Source of the DNA: Schaedlerella arabinosiphila
GTDB taxonomy: Bacteria; Bacillota; Clostridia; Lachnospirales; Lachnospiraceae
NCBI RefSeq assembly: GCF_003885045.1
Contig: NZ_RHJS01000002.1
Span: 4,084,501-4,148,500 of the forward strand
Reading direction: 5' to 3'
DNA length: 64,000 nucleotides
The translations under genes and the position numbers were made by a program. Under the pieces are notes generated by a model that worked only from the letters and a program-made list of their open reading frames with translations, was not told where the DNA came from and did no database searches. Shown one piece after another: positions 42,930-52,250 of this stretch. The first letter of the stretch is position 1; every line of letters begins with the position of its first letter.

Positions 42930-43724
42930 TTATAAATTCCGGGATGTCTCCGCACATGCCTTCATGGACTCGATCAAGGCGCTTCGGAATCCTTTTTTCT
43001 CCAGGACGCGCACTGCTTCTATGGTCGTTCCTGCCGGGGAGCAGACCATGTCTTTGAGTTCTCCCGGATGCCGGTCTGTTTCCAGTACCATCTTGGCGCT
43101 CCCGTATACGGCCTGGGCCGCGAACTTGTACGCCTGGGCGCGGGGCATCCCCTCCGCCACCGCCGCATCTGCCATGGCCTCGATCATGATGAATACATAG
43201 GCCGGGGAGCTTCCGCTGACAGCCACCACCGCATCAATCAGGTTTTCCGAAATCACCTCGGTCTCCCCGATGGTTTTCAGGATGCTGACCACATAATCCA
43301 GCTCTTCCTTGCTCACGCAGTCGTTGGGGCAGACGGCAGTCATTCCCTCGCGTACCATCGCAGGGGTATTGGGCATGGTGCGCACAAGCTTAACTGGTTT
43401 TCCAAAGTGCTGTTCCAGCCAGCCCAGCGTCTTGCCCGGCGCAATGGTGATCACAAGCTGCTTGTTGGAGATCACATGCTTGATCTCCGCAATGACGGTG
43501 GAATAGTACTGGGGCTTTACGCACAGGAATATGATCTCGGCCCGCTCCGCCACCTTCCTGTTGTCAGGCGTGACGCGGATTCCGTAAATGTTCTGCATAT
43601 GCTCGCGGCCTACCGCGGAGATATCCGAGCCGATGATCTCCTCCGGAGAGATCAGTCCGGTCTTGATGATTCCGCCGATGATCGCTCCTGCCATATTTCC
43701 TACTCCAATAAAACCTAACTTCAT
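42930..43724 (-). CDS. proC: Pyrroline-5-carboxylate reductase
   Basis: 264 residues. Rossmann motif MKLGFIGVGNMAGAIIGG at the start, FLCVKPQYY, RTMPNTPAMVREGMTAV and the C-terminal signature HPGELKDMVCSPAGTTIEAVRVLEKKGFRSALIE are characteristic. Catalyses the last step of proline synthesis with NAD(P)H. No proA/proB genes are near. It is 20 bases downstream of the acylphosphatase gene. Confidence 0.96.
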   Translation of the reverse strand: MKLGFIGVGNMAGAIIGGIIKTGLISPEEIIGSDISAVGREHMQNIYGIRVTPDNRKVAERAEIIFLCVKPQYYSTVIAEIKHVISNKQLVITIAPGKTLGWLEQHFGKPVKLVRTMPNTPAMVREGMTAVCPNDCVSKEELDYVVSILKTIGETEVISENLIDAVVAVSGSSPAYVFIMIEAMADAAVAEGMPRAQAYKFAAQAVYGSAKMVLETDRHPGELKDMVCSPAGTTIEAVRVLEKKGFRSALIESMKACAETSRNL

Positions 43725-43744
43725 TGTATCTCCCTCCTGTTGAA

Positions 43745-44014
43745 TTATCTGACCTTAAAGCTGCTTTCCTGTTCCAGCGGAATCTCCTCCGTGTCCATCC
43801 ATTCGATCTTTATGAACTGACTGCTGTTCAGTCCCACAAGGAGCTTCTGGATCAGTGGTTCTCTTCCCTGGATCTCCAGCGTCACGGTGCCGTCCCATTC
43901 ATTTTTCACCCATCCGGTCAAATGCAGGGACAGCGCCAGATATTTTGCCGTATACCGGAAACCCACGCCCTGTACGCGGCCGTGGAACACGATGTGCTTT
44001 CTGACTTCTGCCAT
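43745..44014 (-). CDS. acyP: Acylphosphatase
   Basis: ATG at 44014 (MAEVRKHIVFHGRVQGVGFRYT), 89 residues, the normal size. Conserved GRVQGVGFR supplies the phosphate-binding loop and catalytic Arg; GWVKNEWDGTV supplies the catalytic Asn. Hydrolyses acyl phosphates such as carbamoyl phosphate or 1,3-bisphosphoglycerate. An in-frame extension to 44050 is not needed. First gene of an acyP-proC unit. Confidence 0.93.
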   Translation of the reverse strand: MAEVRKHIVFHGRVQGVGFRYTAKYLALSLHLTGWVKNEWDGTVTLEIQGREPLIQKLLVGLNSSQFIKIEWMDTEEIPLEQESSFKVR

Positions 44015-44062
44015 ATGCCGATCACTTCTCTCTAAACAAATCTGTGCCAAACAGTTACCTAT

Positions 44063-44106
44063 ATTCTATACCACTTTTTGAAAAAAATCAAAGAATAATG
44101 TATACA
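44063..44106. promoter_or_regulatory. Overlapping divergent promoters for acyP and the YgjP-type gene
   Basis: Plus: TTGAAA (44078-44083), 17 bases, TATACA (44101-44106). Minus: TTGATT (44086-44091), 17 bases, TAGAAT (44063-44068). The rest of 44107-44283 shows no gene. Confidence 0.7.
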
Positions 44107-44283
44107 AAAATAAGATTTGAAAAAGATTCACGTTCTGTGAAAAATGCAGGTGTGAGCAGCAACAGATTCATTCCGGCTTGATGTTTTTTCGGAATTGTGG
44201 TAAGGTGGCGTTGGCAAAAGGTTGTGGGGACTGTCTGGACTTTTCTCATGACCGGATCATTTGGAATCAGGAGGGATCGTTTT

Positions 44284-44904
44284 ATGGCAATGCAGCCTTT
44301 TCCCCGTCCTCTGGCAGACCGTCTCCGGCAGCTTGAGGAAGACAGGGGCACGGAATACCCGGAGGGGTATGAGCTCATCTACAGTTCCCGCAGGACTCTG
44401 GCCGTCCAGATCACTGCCGCGGGGCAGGTCAGGGTACGCGCCCCAAGGCGCACTTCCAGAGCTTCCATCGACCGGTTTTTGATCGAAAAGGAAGCCTGGA
44501 TCCTAAAGTATCTGACCCGTGCTTTCGAGCATGCGTCTCCTCCCCCTCCTCCCCTCCCCGAATCGGAACGCCGACGCTATATGGAGCTGGCCAGGGAGAT
44601 CTTTACACGGAAGGCCGCCTACTATGCGTCTGTCATGAAGGTTACATACGGCCGCATCTCCATCCGGGAGCAGAAAACCCGCTGGGGGAGCTGCAGCAGC
44701 AAAGGAAACCTGAATTTTAACTGGCGGCTGATCTTCGCACCTGAGGAGGTGCTGGATTATATCGTGGTTCATGAACTGGCCCACCGCAGGGAGATGAACC
44801 ACTCCCAGGCGTTTTATGATATCGTGGAGTCCGTACTGCCGGAGTATAAGAAGGAGCAGAAGTGGCTTCGGGAACATGGGGAAAGCCTGTGGACAGCTGT
44901 GTGA
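44284..44904 (+). CDS. YgjP/SprT-like zinc metallopeptidase-domain protein
   Basis: ATG at 44284 with AGGAGGG upstream; 206 residues. The family motifs are REQKTRWGSCSSKGNLNFNWRL and the zinc-binding HELAHRREMNHSQAFY (HExxH plus a later ligand). Members of COG1451 (YgjP) are predicted proteases of poorly known role. No signal peptide, so probably cytosolic. Convergent with the pnp gene. Confidence 0.88.
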   Translation: MAMQPFPRPLADRLRQLEEDRGTEYPEGYELIYSSRRTLAVQITAAGQVRVRAPRRTSRASIDRFLIEKEAWILKYLTRAFEHASPPPPPLPESERRRYMELAREIFTRKAAYYASVMKVTYGRISIREQKTRWGSCSSKGNLNFNWRLIFAPEEVLDYIVVHELAHRREMNHSQAFYDIVESVLPEYKKEQKWLREHGESLWTAV

Positions 44905-44928
44905 GCGTCCGCAGGCTCTGTGCTGATT

Positions 44929-45741
44929 TTACAATATGTTTCCGATGATCCTGTCCAATATACATTCAAACTTATGCTTTACTTTTTCCGCGGTTTCTAT
45001 CACTTCATCATGGCACAGAGGCTGATCCAGAATCCCCGGCGCCATATTGGTGATGCAGGAGATACCAATCACATGGATACCGCAGTGCCTTGCCGCCACA
45101 ACCTCGGGAACCGTGGACATTCCCACCGCATCCCCGCCCAGCAGCCGCATCATCCTGATCTCTGCCGGCGTCTCATAGGACGGACCTGTATTCATCACGT
45201 AAATTCCCTGTCTGAGCCGGATGCCCATTTCTTCTGCTTCTTTTATAATTTTCTCACAGTATTCCGGATGATACGCTTTCGTCATATCCGGAAAACGGGG
45301 CCCAAAGGCGTCTTCATTCCCGCCGATCAAGGGATTGATTCCGGACAGGTTTATATGATCTGTAATCACCATTAAGTCTCCCGGCACAAAATCCGGATTC
45401 AGACCGCCCGCCGCATTTGTCAGTATCACCGTCCGGACGCCTGCCATTTTCATAATACGCACCGGCAGGGCAAGAAGGTGCGGCTCTATCCCCTCATAAT
45501 AATGAAACCTTCCCTGCATGGCAATCACCTTTTTCCCGTACAATGTACCAATTATAAACCTGTTTTTATGCCCTTCCACGTGGGAGACCGGGAAACCCGG
45601 TATGTTCTTGTATTCGATATATTCCGCGTTTTCCAGCTTTTCTCCATATGCCCCCAGTCCGCTTCCCAGAATCAGCCCTATGTCCGGCCCAAATGAGATA
45701 ATTTTCTGAATACAGGGTTTCATTTCCGTGATATTAAACAT
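44929..45741 (-). CDS. Purine nucleoside phosphorylase
   Basis: ATG at 45741 (MFNITEMKPCIQKIISFG) after GGAGGAAC; 270 residues. Motifs of the trimeric PNP family: GLILGSGLGAYGEKLE, MQGRFHYYEG, LTNAAGGLNPDF, NTGPSYETPAEIRMMRLLGGDAVGMSTVPEV and ISCITNMAPG. It splits purine nucleosides with phosphate to base and ribose-1-phosphate. The start overlaps the permease gene, so uptake and phosphorolysis are coupled. Could be named deoD-like/punA; a symbol is not asserted. Confidence 0.94.
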   Translation of the reverse strand: MFNITEMKPCIQKIISFGPDIGLILGSGLGAYGEKLENAEYIEYKNIPGFPVSHVEGHKNRFIIGTLYGKKVIAMQGRFHYYEGIEPHLLALPVRIMKMAGVRTVILTNAAGGLNPDFVPGDLMVITDHINLSGINPLIGGNEDAFGPRFPDMTKAYHPEYCEKIIKEAEEMGIRLRQGIYVMNTGPSYETPAEIRMMRLLGGDAVGMSTVPEVVAARHCGIHVIGISCITNMAPGILDQPLCHDEVIETAEKVKHKFECILDRIIGNIL

Positions 45742-46630
45742 GTTCCTTCCTCCGAATTTTGAAATTTTTTGCCGCAAAAAGCAGCATGAGCAGCGTACAT
45801 AAGTACGGTATCATAGATAAGAATTGTGTCGGGATCGGAAATGCCTGCATCCGCAGCTGTATCGTTTCTGTCAGTCCGAATAAAACAGAAATCCACACGC
45901 AGTACATAGGATTCTTCTTTGCAAACACAAAGATTGCCAATGCGATATATCCCCTTCCAGCCACCATATCTTTGCTGTAAAAATTCAGCTGGCTCAATGA
46001 CAGAAACACTCCGCCCAGCGCGGATAAGGCTCCGCAGACCATAACAGATATATATTTTATAAGGTTGGACCGCAGCCCCAGACTGTCAACCACCTTGTCA
46101 TTGATTCCCGTCGCCCGAAGGCGGATTCCGACGGGCATCTTATATATCACCACCCAGGACAGGACTGCCACAGCCGCAAGGAGATAGGCCAGACCGGAAT
46201 AACCGGACAGCAGTACATTCAGTACCGGGATGTCTTTGATGACCGGAATATGGATGACAGAAAGGGAATCCACCATCTCAGATTTTCCTTTGCTTCCAAA
46301 AATACCGATCATCAAAACGGAAACCAGACCTTCAGCAATGATATTCATTCCCACGCCGGCCACCACCTGGTTGGACTGGTATTTTATACAAAACACGCCG
46401 AATATCAGCGCATATAACGCGCCCACCGCCGCGGCTGTCAGAACACCGATCCAGGCATTGCCGAAGTAATATGCGCCCAGCACTCCCGAAAACGCTCCAA
46501 TCGTCATAAAACCTTCCAGGCCCAATGCCACAATGCCTGAAAATTCCGAGATTGCCCCGGCTATGGATGCGTAACCAAGAGGAATGGACATACGGATAGA
46601 CGATGCAATTATATTTAAAATTGTATTCAT
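45734..46630 (-). CDS. Nucleoside ABC transporter permease (NupQ/BmpC-like)
   Basis: 298 residues with about eight to ten hydrophobic segments; motif GAISEFSGIVALGLEGFMTIGAFSG near the N-terminus and GRGYIALAIFVFAKKNP late are typical of this BPD_transp_2 permease type. Overlaps the other permease by four bases and the pnp gene by eight. Forms the channel with the preceding permease. Confidence 0.9.
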   Translation of the reverse strand: MNTILNIIASSIRMSIPLGYASIAGAISEFSGIVALGLEGFMTIGAFSGVLGAYYFGNAWIGVLTAAAVGALYALIFGVFCIKYQSNQVVAGVGMNIIAEGLVSVLMIGIFGSKGKSEMVDSLSVIHIPVIKDIPVLNVLLSGYSGLAYLLAAVAVLSWVVIYKMPVGIRLRATGINDKVVDSLGLRSNLIKYISVMVCGALSALGGVFLSLSQLNFYSKDMVAGRGYIALAIFVFAKKNPMYCVWISVLFGLTETIQLRMQAFPIPTQFLSMIPYLCTLLMLLFAAKNFKIRRKEHV

Positions 46631-47667
46631 TGCTTTTTCCCCCTGCTTTTGATCCTGAATGATTTTATAAGTAGCGGAGCCGAGACTGTTAATATGATCA
46701 GTCCCTGAAGGATCGAAACCAGTTCCGAGGGAATCCCTTCAAACATTGCCATAGAAAGGCTTCCTGTCCTGAGTCCTCCAAAAAGAATGCTGGATAAAAA
46801 TACTCCGGCCGCTGAATTTTGTCCAAGTACGGCAATGGCCATTCCGTCAAACCCATACCCTGAGGACATTCCGATCACATATCGGCCATAAGTCGCCGCC
46901 ACCAAAAGCCCTCCGGCAATTCCGGCTATACCGCCCGACATCGCCATGGACAGCAGACGCGTCTGGTTCATGCGGATTCCCCCGGCCTCTGCCGCCTTAT
47001 AGTTGTCTCCGGCCGCAATCATATTGTATCCGGTCACCGTATACCTGTAGAATATCCCCATAAACAGGATCATAGAGCATGCGATTACAAAGGCCCAGGT
47101 GATCTTCGAGCCCTCCCAGACCGGCGGAAGCAATTTTGACGTTTCCAGCGCTTCGCTCTGGGGAATGGTCCCCTCTGCCATAAACGGACCGGAAAACAAA
47201 TATTCCGCCAGATTTAACGCAATATAGTTCAGCATAATCGTCGAAACCACCTCGTTTGCCCTGCAGTAAACCTTCATTGCGCCTGCGATCATAGCCCAAA
47301 GTCCGCCGGCAAGCATTGCGAATATGCTGCACACCAGTACATGGAGCGGTAGCGGAAGAAACTGAATCTTCAATCCTGTCAGGATATATGCGATCGCCCC
47401 GACCACAACCTGTCCCTCCAGCCCGATGTTGAAAATTCCGCTCTTAAACGCGGCCATAGCCGCCAGGCCGCAGAAAATCAGCGGAACACATTTCTCAAAT
47501 GTCCCCATACATGAGCGGAACGATCCAAAGGCTCCCCGCAGCAGCGAGGAATATGCCGCTCCGGGCGAATAGCCGCATACAAGGATGACTGCGCTCCCCG
47601 CAAGCATTGCGATCAGTATGGAAAGAAGGGGGATCGACAGTTTTCCCAACGTTCTTTTAATCCTCAT
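46627..47667 (-). CDS. Nucleoside ABC transporter permease (NupP-like)
   Basis: ATG at 47667 (MRIKRTLGKLSIPLL) preceded by GGAGG; 346 residues with many membrane helices. GIFNIGLEGQVVVGAIAYIL and GYGFDGMAIAVLGQNSAAGVFLSSILFGGLRTG are signature stretches of the BMP-type nucleoside importers. Overlaps the ATPase gene stop and the next permease start. Confidence 0.9.
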   Translation of the reverse strand: MRIKRTLGKLSIPLLSILIAMLAGSAVILVCGYSPGAAYSSLLRGAFGSFRSCMGTFEKCVPLIFCGLAAMAAFKSGIFNIGLEGQVVVGAIAYILTGLKIQFLPLPLHVLVCSIFAMLAGGLWAMIAGAMKVYCRANEVVSTIMLNYIALNLAEYLFSGPFMAEGTIPQSEALETSKLLPPVWEGSKITWAFVIACSMILFMGIFYRYTVTGYNMIAAGDNYKAAEAGGIRMNQTRLLSMAMSGGIAGIAGGLLVAATYGRYVIGMSSGYGFDGMAIAVLGQNSAAGVFLSSILFGGLRTGSLSMAMFEGIPSELVSILQGLIILTVSAPLLIKSFRIKSRGKKQ

Positions 47668-49171
47668 TTTCTCTCCCACCTCCCATATAGAAACCTAATT
47701 TTGTCGGGGTAAATGCTTCAGCAATATCTTCCGTCACCATATGTCCCTCGTATATCACACCGATTCGGTCACTCAGCCGGAATAATTCATCAAAATCGGC
47801 TGTGATCAGAAGGATGGCCGCCCCCTGTCTCTTCAGCTCCAGAATACTTTCATGGATGATCTCGCATACGCCGATATCTACTCCGCGGGTCGGGTGCGCA
47901 ATGACCGCCAGTCTTGGATTTCGATAAAATTCCCGGCCGATGATCATTTTCTGCTGGTTACCCCCGGAAAAATTTTTCAGCGGAAGGGCTTTGTTCCGCG
48001 GCGAAACCTGATATTTTTCAAAAATCTCTTCCAGCATCCTGTCAATCTTTTTGTAGTCGATTTTATGCTTCGACGTTACGAGATCACTGTACTGATTCCC
48101 CAGAGCTGCATTCATGGCGGCGTCCTGTCCCAGCAGCAGCCCCCGCTCCATCCGGTCTGAATGGATAAATGCCGCTCCGGATTCCACAATCTGCCTGGTC
48201 GTCCTGCCGGATATATCTTCTCCAAGCACCTCAAGCTGTCCCGTCCACCCTTTTAATATCCCGCTGATCACTTCCAGAAGCTCCAGCTGTCCGTTTCCTT
48301 CGATTCCTGCAATGCCGTAGATCTCCCTGCTGTGCACGTCCAGGCTCAGGCAATCCAATGCCTTAGACCCGTCTTCCCTTACATAGTCCAGTTCCTCTAT
48401 ATGCAGCGCCGTCTCACCGGGCATCAGCGTCTCTTTCTTAAATTCTCTGGGCTGATGGTCCACCATCATACAGGTCAGTTTATAGGGATCTGTTTCTTCT
48501 TTTTTTACATGTCCGCCCATGACTCCATGCCGCAGTACGAATATTTCATCCGCGATCTCCATTGTCTCATGCAGCTTGTGAGTAATGATGATGATTGATT
48601 TTCCGGACGATTTCAGCCTGCGTATCACCTGGAACAGACCTTCCGTTTCCTGGGGCGTCAAAACAGCGGTCGGTTCATCCAGGATCAATAATCTTGCCCC
48701 ATGGTACAAAGCCTTGATAATCTCCACCTTCTGTTTTTCACCTACGGACAGGTCAGAAACCCGCAGGGCCGGATCAATCCCAAAGTGGTATGCGTCCGAA
48801 ATTTCCAGAACCCTCCTGCGCGCTTCCTTTGTATGAAACAAACCCCTTTTGACAGGTTCATTTCCCATCACTACGTTTTCCGCCACAGTAAACTCGTCGA
48901 TCAGCATAAAATGCTGATGCACCATCTGGATCTCACACGCAATCGCGTCGCGCGGGCTTTTAAAATGCACCGCTTTTCCGTCAAATACTATTTCGCCGCC
49001 ATCCGGCTGGTATAAGCCGTAAATGGTATTCATCAAAGTTGTTTTCCCGGCGCCGTTTTCTCCCAGCAGAGAAGTCACCTTTCCTTCATCGCACCAGAAA
49101 TCCACGTCCTTATTTGCTGTAAAATCGCCAAAGACCTTTGTCAGCTTTTTTGTTTCAAGCAAATGCACCAT
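47657..49171 (-). CDS. Nucleoside ABC transporter ATP-binding protein (NupO-like, tandem NBD)
   Basis: 504 residues with two ABC domains. NBD1: Walker A GENGAGKTTL (about 35-44), LSVGEKQKVEI signature, ARLLILDEPTAVLTPQE. NBD2: degenerate Walker A GIEGNGQLELL lacking the Lys-Ser/Thr, signature FSGGNQQKMIIGRE, and HPTRGVDIG. This asymmetry is normal for sugar and BMP-type nucleoside importers. Follows the lipoprotein gene by 27 bases. Confidence 0.93.
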   Translation of the reverse strand: MVHLLETKKLTKVFGDFTANKDVDFWCDEGKVTSLLGENGAGKTTLMNTIYGLYQPDGGEIVFDGKAVHFKSPRDAIACEIQMVHQHFMLIDEFTVAENVVMGNEPVKRGLFHTKEARRRVLEISDAYHFGIDPALRVSDLSVGEKQKVEIIKALYHGARLLILDEPTAVLTPQETEGLFQVIRRLKSSGKSIIIITHKLHETMEIADEIFVLRHGVMGGHVKKEETDPYKLTCMMVDHQPREFKKETLMPGETALHIEELDYVREDGSKALDCLSLDVHSREIYGIAGIEGNGQLELLEVISGILKGWTGQLEVLGEDISGRTTRQIVESGAAFIHSDRMERGLLLGQDAAMNAALGNQYSDLVTSKHKIDYKKIDRMLEEIFEKYQVSPRNKALPLKNFSGGNQQKMIIGREFYRNPRLAVIAHPTRGVDIGVCEIIHESILELKRQGAAILLITADFDELFRLSDRIGVIYEGHMVTEDIAEAFTPTKLGFYMGGGRENED

Positions 49172-49198
49172 CCCGCGTTCCCCTTTCTGCTGCCTCTG

Positions 49199-50263
49199 CT
49201 ATTTGTGTTCTTCTAAAAATTGCTCCACGTCATCCAAATTTGCCGGGAGTTTATACTCTTCTGAAACCACCTTTTCCATATAAGTATCCACTTCCGCTTT
49301 CAGTGAATCGCTTACTTCTACATTGCTTCCTTCGTATCCGATCTCCAGTGTTTCTTCCGCAAGGCCGTAGGTCAGCGTTCCGCTTTCCAGCTCGCCTGCG
49401 ATCAGTTTTTTGCCGACGTCGCTCATGACTGCGTTCCAAAGGCGTAGGCCGGAAGCAATGATATGATCCGGTGCATTGTCATTTTGATTTACCTCGATCC
49501 CGAACGCATACCCGTTCATCTTTTCAGCGGATGTAAAGACGCCAAGCCCTGAACCGCCTGCACAGGCAAATACAATATCGCAGCCGTTTTCATATAATCC
49601 GTTTGCTATCTCTGTGGCTTTTGACGGATCGGAAAAACTCCCCACATAGGCAATGTCAACAGCGGCTTCTGGATTCACCAGCAAGATTCCTGCCTTGTAG
49701 CCGGCTGCAAACTGGTTGATGATCGGGCTGTCCGATCCGCCCACAAATCCGATCCGCTGCTCTTCATTTAACAGCGGCAGCGCATTTTCTTTTTCCAGCA
49801 GCCCCGCCAGGACTCCCAGCTGGAAACCTGTTTCTTCCGGACGGAATAATACATTTGTCACATTATCCGCCTCGACCTCCGAATCGACCAAAACGAACCG
49901 CTGCTGCGGAAATTCTGCCGAAACCTTCGACAATGCGTCCGTCTGTTCGAAAGAAATGCAAAAGATTCCGTTATACTCCCCGGTATCTGCAAACAGCCTC
50001 TGCATGTTTTCGTAGTCTGATTTTTCCTCCGGCTCCACTACATTTATTTTCACGTTGTCTGACTCCAACGCCTTTATTCCTTCATAGGACGCATCGTTCA
50101 TATTTTTATCTCCGAGTCCTCCTGTACCGGTGATAAATCCGAACTGCGCCGCGGCGCCTGCATTTTTCTCTTTTTTGTCCTCCCCGCCTGCTTTTCCTGC
50201 GCATCCTGCCAGAAGCCCTGCTGCCAACAACATACACATCATCTTCATTGCCCTGTTTTTCAT
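49199..50263 (-). CDS. BMP family nucleoside-binding lipoprotein
   Basis: ATG at 50263 (MKNRAMKMMCMLLAAGLLAGCAG) after AGAGGTGATT; 354 residues. The lipobox LLAGC gives a lipidated Cys. Binding-domain motifs GFITGTGGLGDKNMNDASYEGIKAL, FRPEETGFQLGVLAGLLEKE, IGFVGGSDSPIINQFAAGYKAG and CDIVFACAGGSGLGVF are typical of BMP/PnrA proteins that bind purine nucleosides. It starts the uptake operon after the Crp/Fnr gene (51 bases apart). Confidence 0.92.
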   Translation of the reverse strand: MKNRAMKMMCMLLAAGLLAGCAGKAGGEDKKEKNAGAAAQFGFITGTGGLGDKNMNDASYEGIKALESDNVKINVVEPEEKSDYENMQRLFADTGEYNGIFCISFEQTDALSKVSAEFPQQRFVLVDSEVEADNVTNVLFRPEETGFQLGVLAGLLEKENALPLLNEEQRIGFVGGSDSPIINQFAAGYKAGILLVNPEAAVDIAYVGSFSDPSKATEIANGLYENGCDIVFACAGGSGLGVFTSAEKMNGYAFGIEVNQNDNAPDHIIASGLRLWNAVMSDVGKKLIAGELESGTLTYGLAEETLEIGYEGSNVEVSDSLKAEVDTYMEKVVSEEYKLPANLDDVEQFLEEHK

Positions 50264-50314
50264 AATAATCACCTCTCTGCTCTTTGCAATCCATAGTTCT
50301 CAGAAGAAATAACC

Positions 50315-51019
50315 TCAGTACAATGCGTCCTTTTCAGCAAAATCAATCAGCCCTTGAAACTGTGTCTCATTGATTGTGATCTTTCCCCTTATAATTGTAA
50401 TCTGATTCTGATTTTTTAAAAACTTCACTGCCCGGTTGAGCGTCTCCACGCTGATGCCGATCTCGCTTGCGATCACCGGTCTGGTCTTTTTAATCTTCAC
50501 AATCTCGTTTTCATCTTCATCCTTTTCGTAACTGCTGATTAAATAGATCACCGTCTTCTGTATTCCTCGTTTAAAAAGATTCTGCCCCCGGTCATAGCTG
50601 CTTGCGTGCATTTTACTCGCTATCTGGGAAGATACATAATATAGAAAGTCAATGTTTGTTTTCAGTTCTTCTGCAAATAGTTTGACCGGAATCCTCAAAG
50701 CAGATACATCTTCCGCCACAACAAGCGTAGCAGCATTAATGAAGGTACCTGAGAGCACTTCTATATCGGATACAATGGAACCTTTCTTTAAAACCGAAAA
50801 CTGGTATATATTCCCGTCAAGAAATTCTGACCGTACATACATTGCCCCGCTTATTACATAATAAGCATACTGTGTCTTTTCTCCTTTTTGGATCAATATA
50901 CCTCCCTTCTTTACATGCACAGGCAACGCATTCTCATAGATTCGCTTCGAAATTCTCCTCAGAAATTCTTCCCCGCCGCATTGTTCTGTAAAACGATTAT
51001 CCATATCTGTTGTGTCCAT
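50315..51019 (-). CDS. Crp/Fnr family transcriptional regulator
   Basis: ATG at 51019 (MDTTDMDNRFTEQCGG) with AAGGAG upstream; 234 residues. N-terminal cyclic-nucleotide-like beta-roll (VKKGGILIQKGEKTQYAYYVISGAMYVRSEF), a dimer helix, and C-terminal winged helix (TRPVIASEIGISVETLNRAVKFLKNQNQI). No N-terminal Cys set for an Fe-S cluster as in Fnr; ligand unknown. Same strand and close upstream of the nucleoside importer, so it may regulate or be co-transcribed with it. Confidence 0.88.
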   Translation of the reverse strand: MDTTDMDNRFTEQCGGEEFLRRISKRIYENALPVHVKKGGILIQKGEKTQYAYYVISGAMYVRSEFLDGNIYQFSVLKKGSIVSDIEVLSGTFINAATLVVAEDVSALRIPVKLFAEELKTNIDFLYYVSSQIASKMHASSYDRGQNLFKRGIQKTVIYLISSYEKDEDENEIVKIKKTRPVIASEIGISVETLNRAVKFLKNQNQITIIRGKITINETQFQGLIDFAEKDALY

Positions 51020-51074
51020 ATTAGCATGACTCCTTTTTTCAAAAAATGTCAAATGACCTTTTTTCGTTTTTAGT

Positions 51075-51087
51075 TATACTATATAAT
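51075..51087 (+). promoter_or_regulatory. Possible -10 elements for the Gfo/Idh gene
   Basis: Consecutive TATACT (51075-51080) and TATAAT (51082-51087) in a T-rich stretch between divergent genes; the -35 is poor. The motif TTACTATTCACAG follows at 51135-51147 and recurs at 58313. Confidence 0.35.
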
Positions 51088-51176
51088 TTCACCGAACAGA
51101 ACGCAAGGCAGTAATGCAAAATGCACAAAAAACGTTACTATTCACAGTCAGATAAAAAAACGAAAGGAGTTTATTT

Positions 51177-52250
51177 ATGAGAATTGCAATTATCGGTTCC
51201 GGCAACATCGCGAATACTCATGCCCAGGAACTGACAGGAATGGGAAAAAAAATTGCATTGGTTGTTGGAATCATACCGGAACAGACAGAAGATTTTCAAA
51301 GAAAATGGGATGTGGAGGAAGCATCCACCGATTTTCAGCGGGCGCTTGATCCTGATATCACGACAGTCCATGTATGTACTCCGCCGACCCTCCATTATCA
51401 GATGGTAAAGGATCTGATCCTTGCCGGCAAACATGTGATCTGCGAAAAGCCGCTGTGCCTGACAGCCGCCGAAGCGAAAGAGTTGTACGAACTCGCCCTC
51501 AGTCGGAAAATCGTGACTGCAGTCAATTTTAACGTCAGATACCATGAGGCATGCAATGCGTTTCGAAAGAAGGTATCTTCTGAGGATTTTGGACGGTTAT
51601 GCCTTGTCCATGGTACTTATGAGCAGGAATTTCATGTACTGCCTGCGGATTATATGTGGAGGTATCAGGAAGCTCTGGCAGGCCCCATGCGAGCGACCAC
51701 AGAGATCGGCTCCCACTGGATCGACCTGGTGCGGTTTCTGACAGGTGAGGAGATCGTATCCGTCAGCGCTACATATGGAAAATTTACTCCCGACCGCTAT
51801 GTAAAAGACGAAATGATGTACGAAACTTTGCAGGAAGGCTCGGAAAAAATCCGTGTGGACTCAGACGACGCGGTGATCGCCGCACTGCGTTTCGGCAGCG
51901 GCGCAATCGGCAATCTGTTTTTATCCGAAGTGACCCACGGACGGAGCAATTATGTTTCCATGGAGATCACCGGTACCCGGCAGACCATCCGCTGGGATTC
52001 GGAAGATCCTTATAAGCTGTACACTGCTGAAAAATTTGGCGGTACATTGCAGGAAACCAACGCTTTTGCAGGAGGTTTTCCAAACACGTTCTCGGCATTC
52101 TTCCGGGAGGTGTATCGGGATATGGACGCAGGAACGCCCTCTGCCGCCCCCACCTATCCGACCTTTCAGGACGGCTATCGAAATGCGGCCGTATGCGAGG
52201 CGATCTACAGCAGTGCAAATCATCATTCAATCTGGACGGAGGTAAAATAA
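51177..52250 (+). CDS. Gfo/Idh/MocA family oxidoreductase
   Basis: 357 residues, ATG with AAAGGAG upstream. N-terminal Rossmann MRIAIIGSGNIANTHA, CTPPTLHYQM and the conserved GKHVICEKPL (Lys-Pro motif), then the C-terminal substrate domain with EIGSHWIDLVRFLTGEE (catalytic-type His). Oxidises or reduces a sugar or cyclitol with NAD(P). Stop is adjacent to the SDR gene start, so a two-gene operon. Substrate unknown. Confidence 0.9.
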   Translation: MRIAIIGSGNIANTHAQELTGMGKKIALVVGIIPEQTEDFQRKWDVEEASTDFQRALDPDITTVHVCTPPTLHYQMVKDLILAGKHVICEKPLCLTAAEAKELYELALSRKIVTAVNFNVRYHEACNAFRKKVSSEDFGRLCLVHGTYEQEFHVLPADYMWRYQEALAGPMRATTEIGSHWIDLVRFLTGEEIVSVSATYGKFTPDRYVKDEMMYETLQEGSEKIRVDSDDAVIAALRFGSGAIGNLFLSEVTHGRSNYVSMEITGTRQTIRWDSEDPYKLYTAEKFGGTLQETNAFAGGFPNTFSAFFREVYRDMDAGTPSAAPTYPTFQDGYRNAAVCEAIYSSANHHSIWTEVK

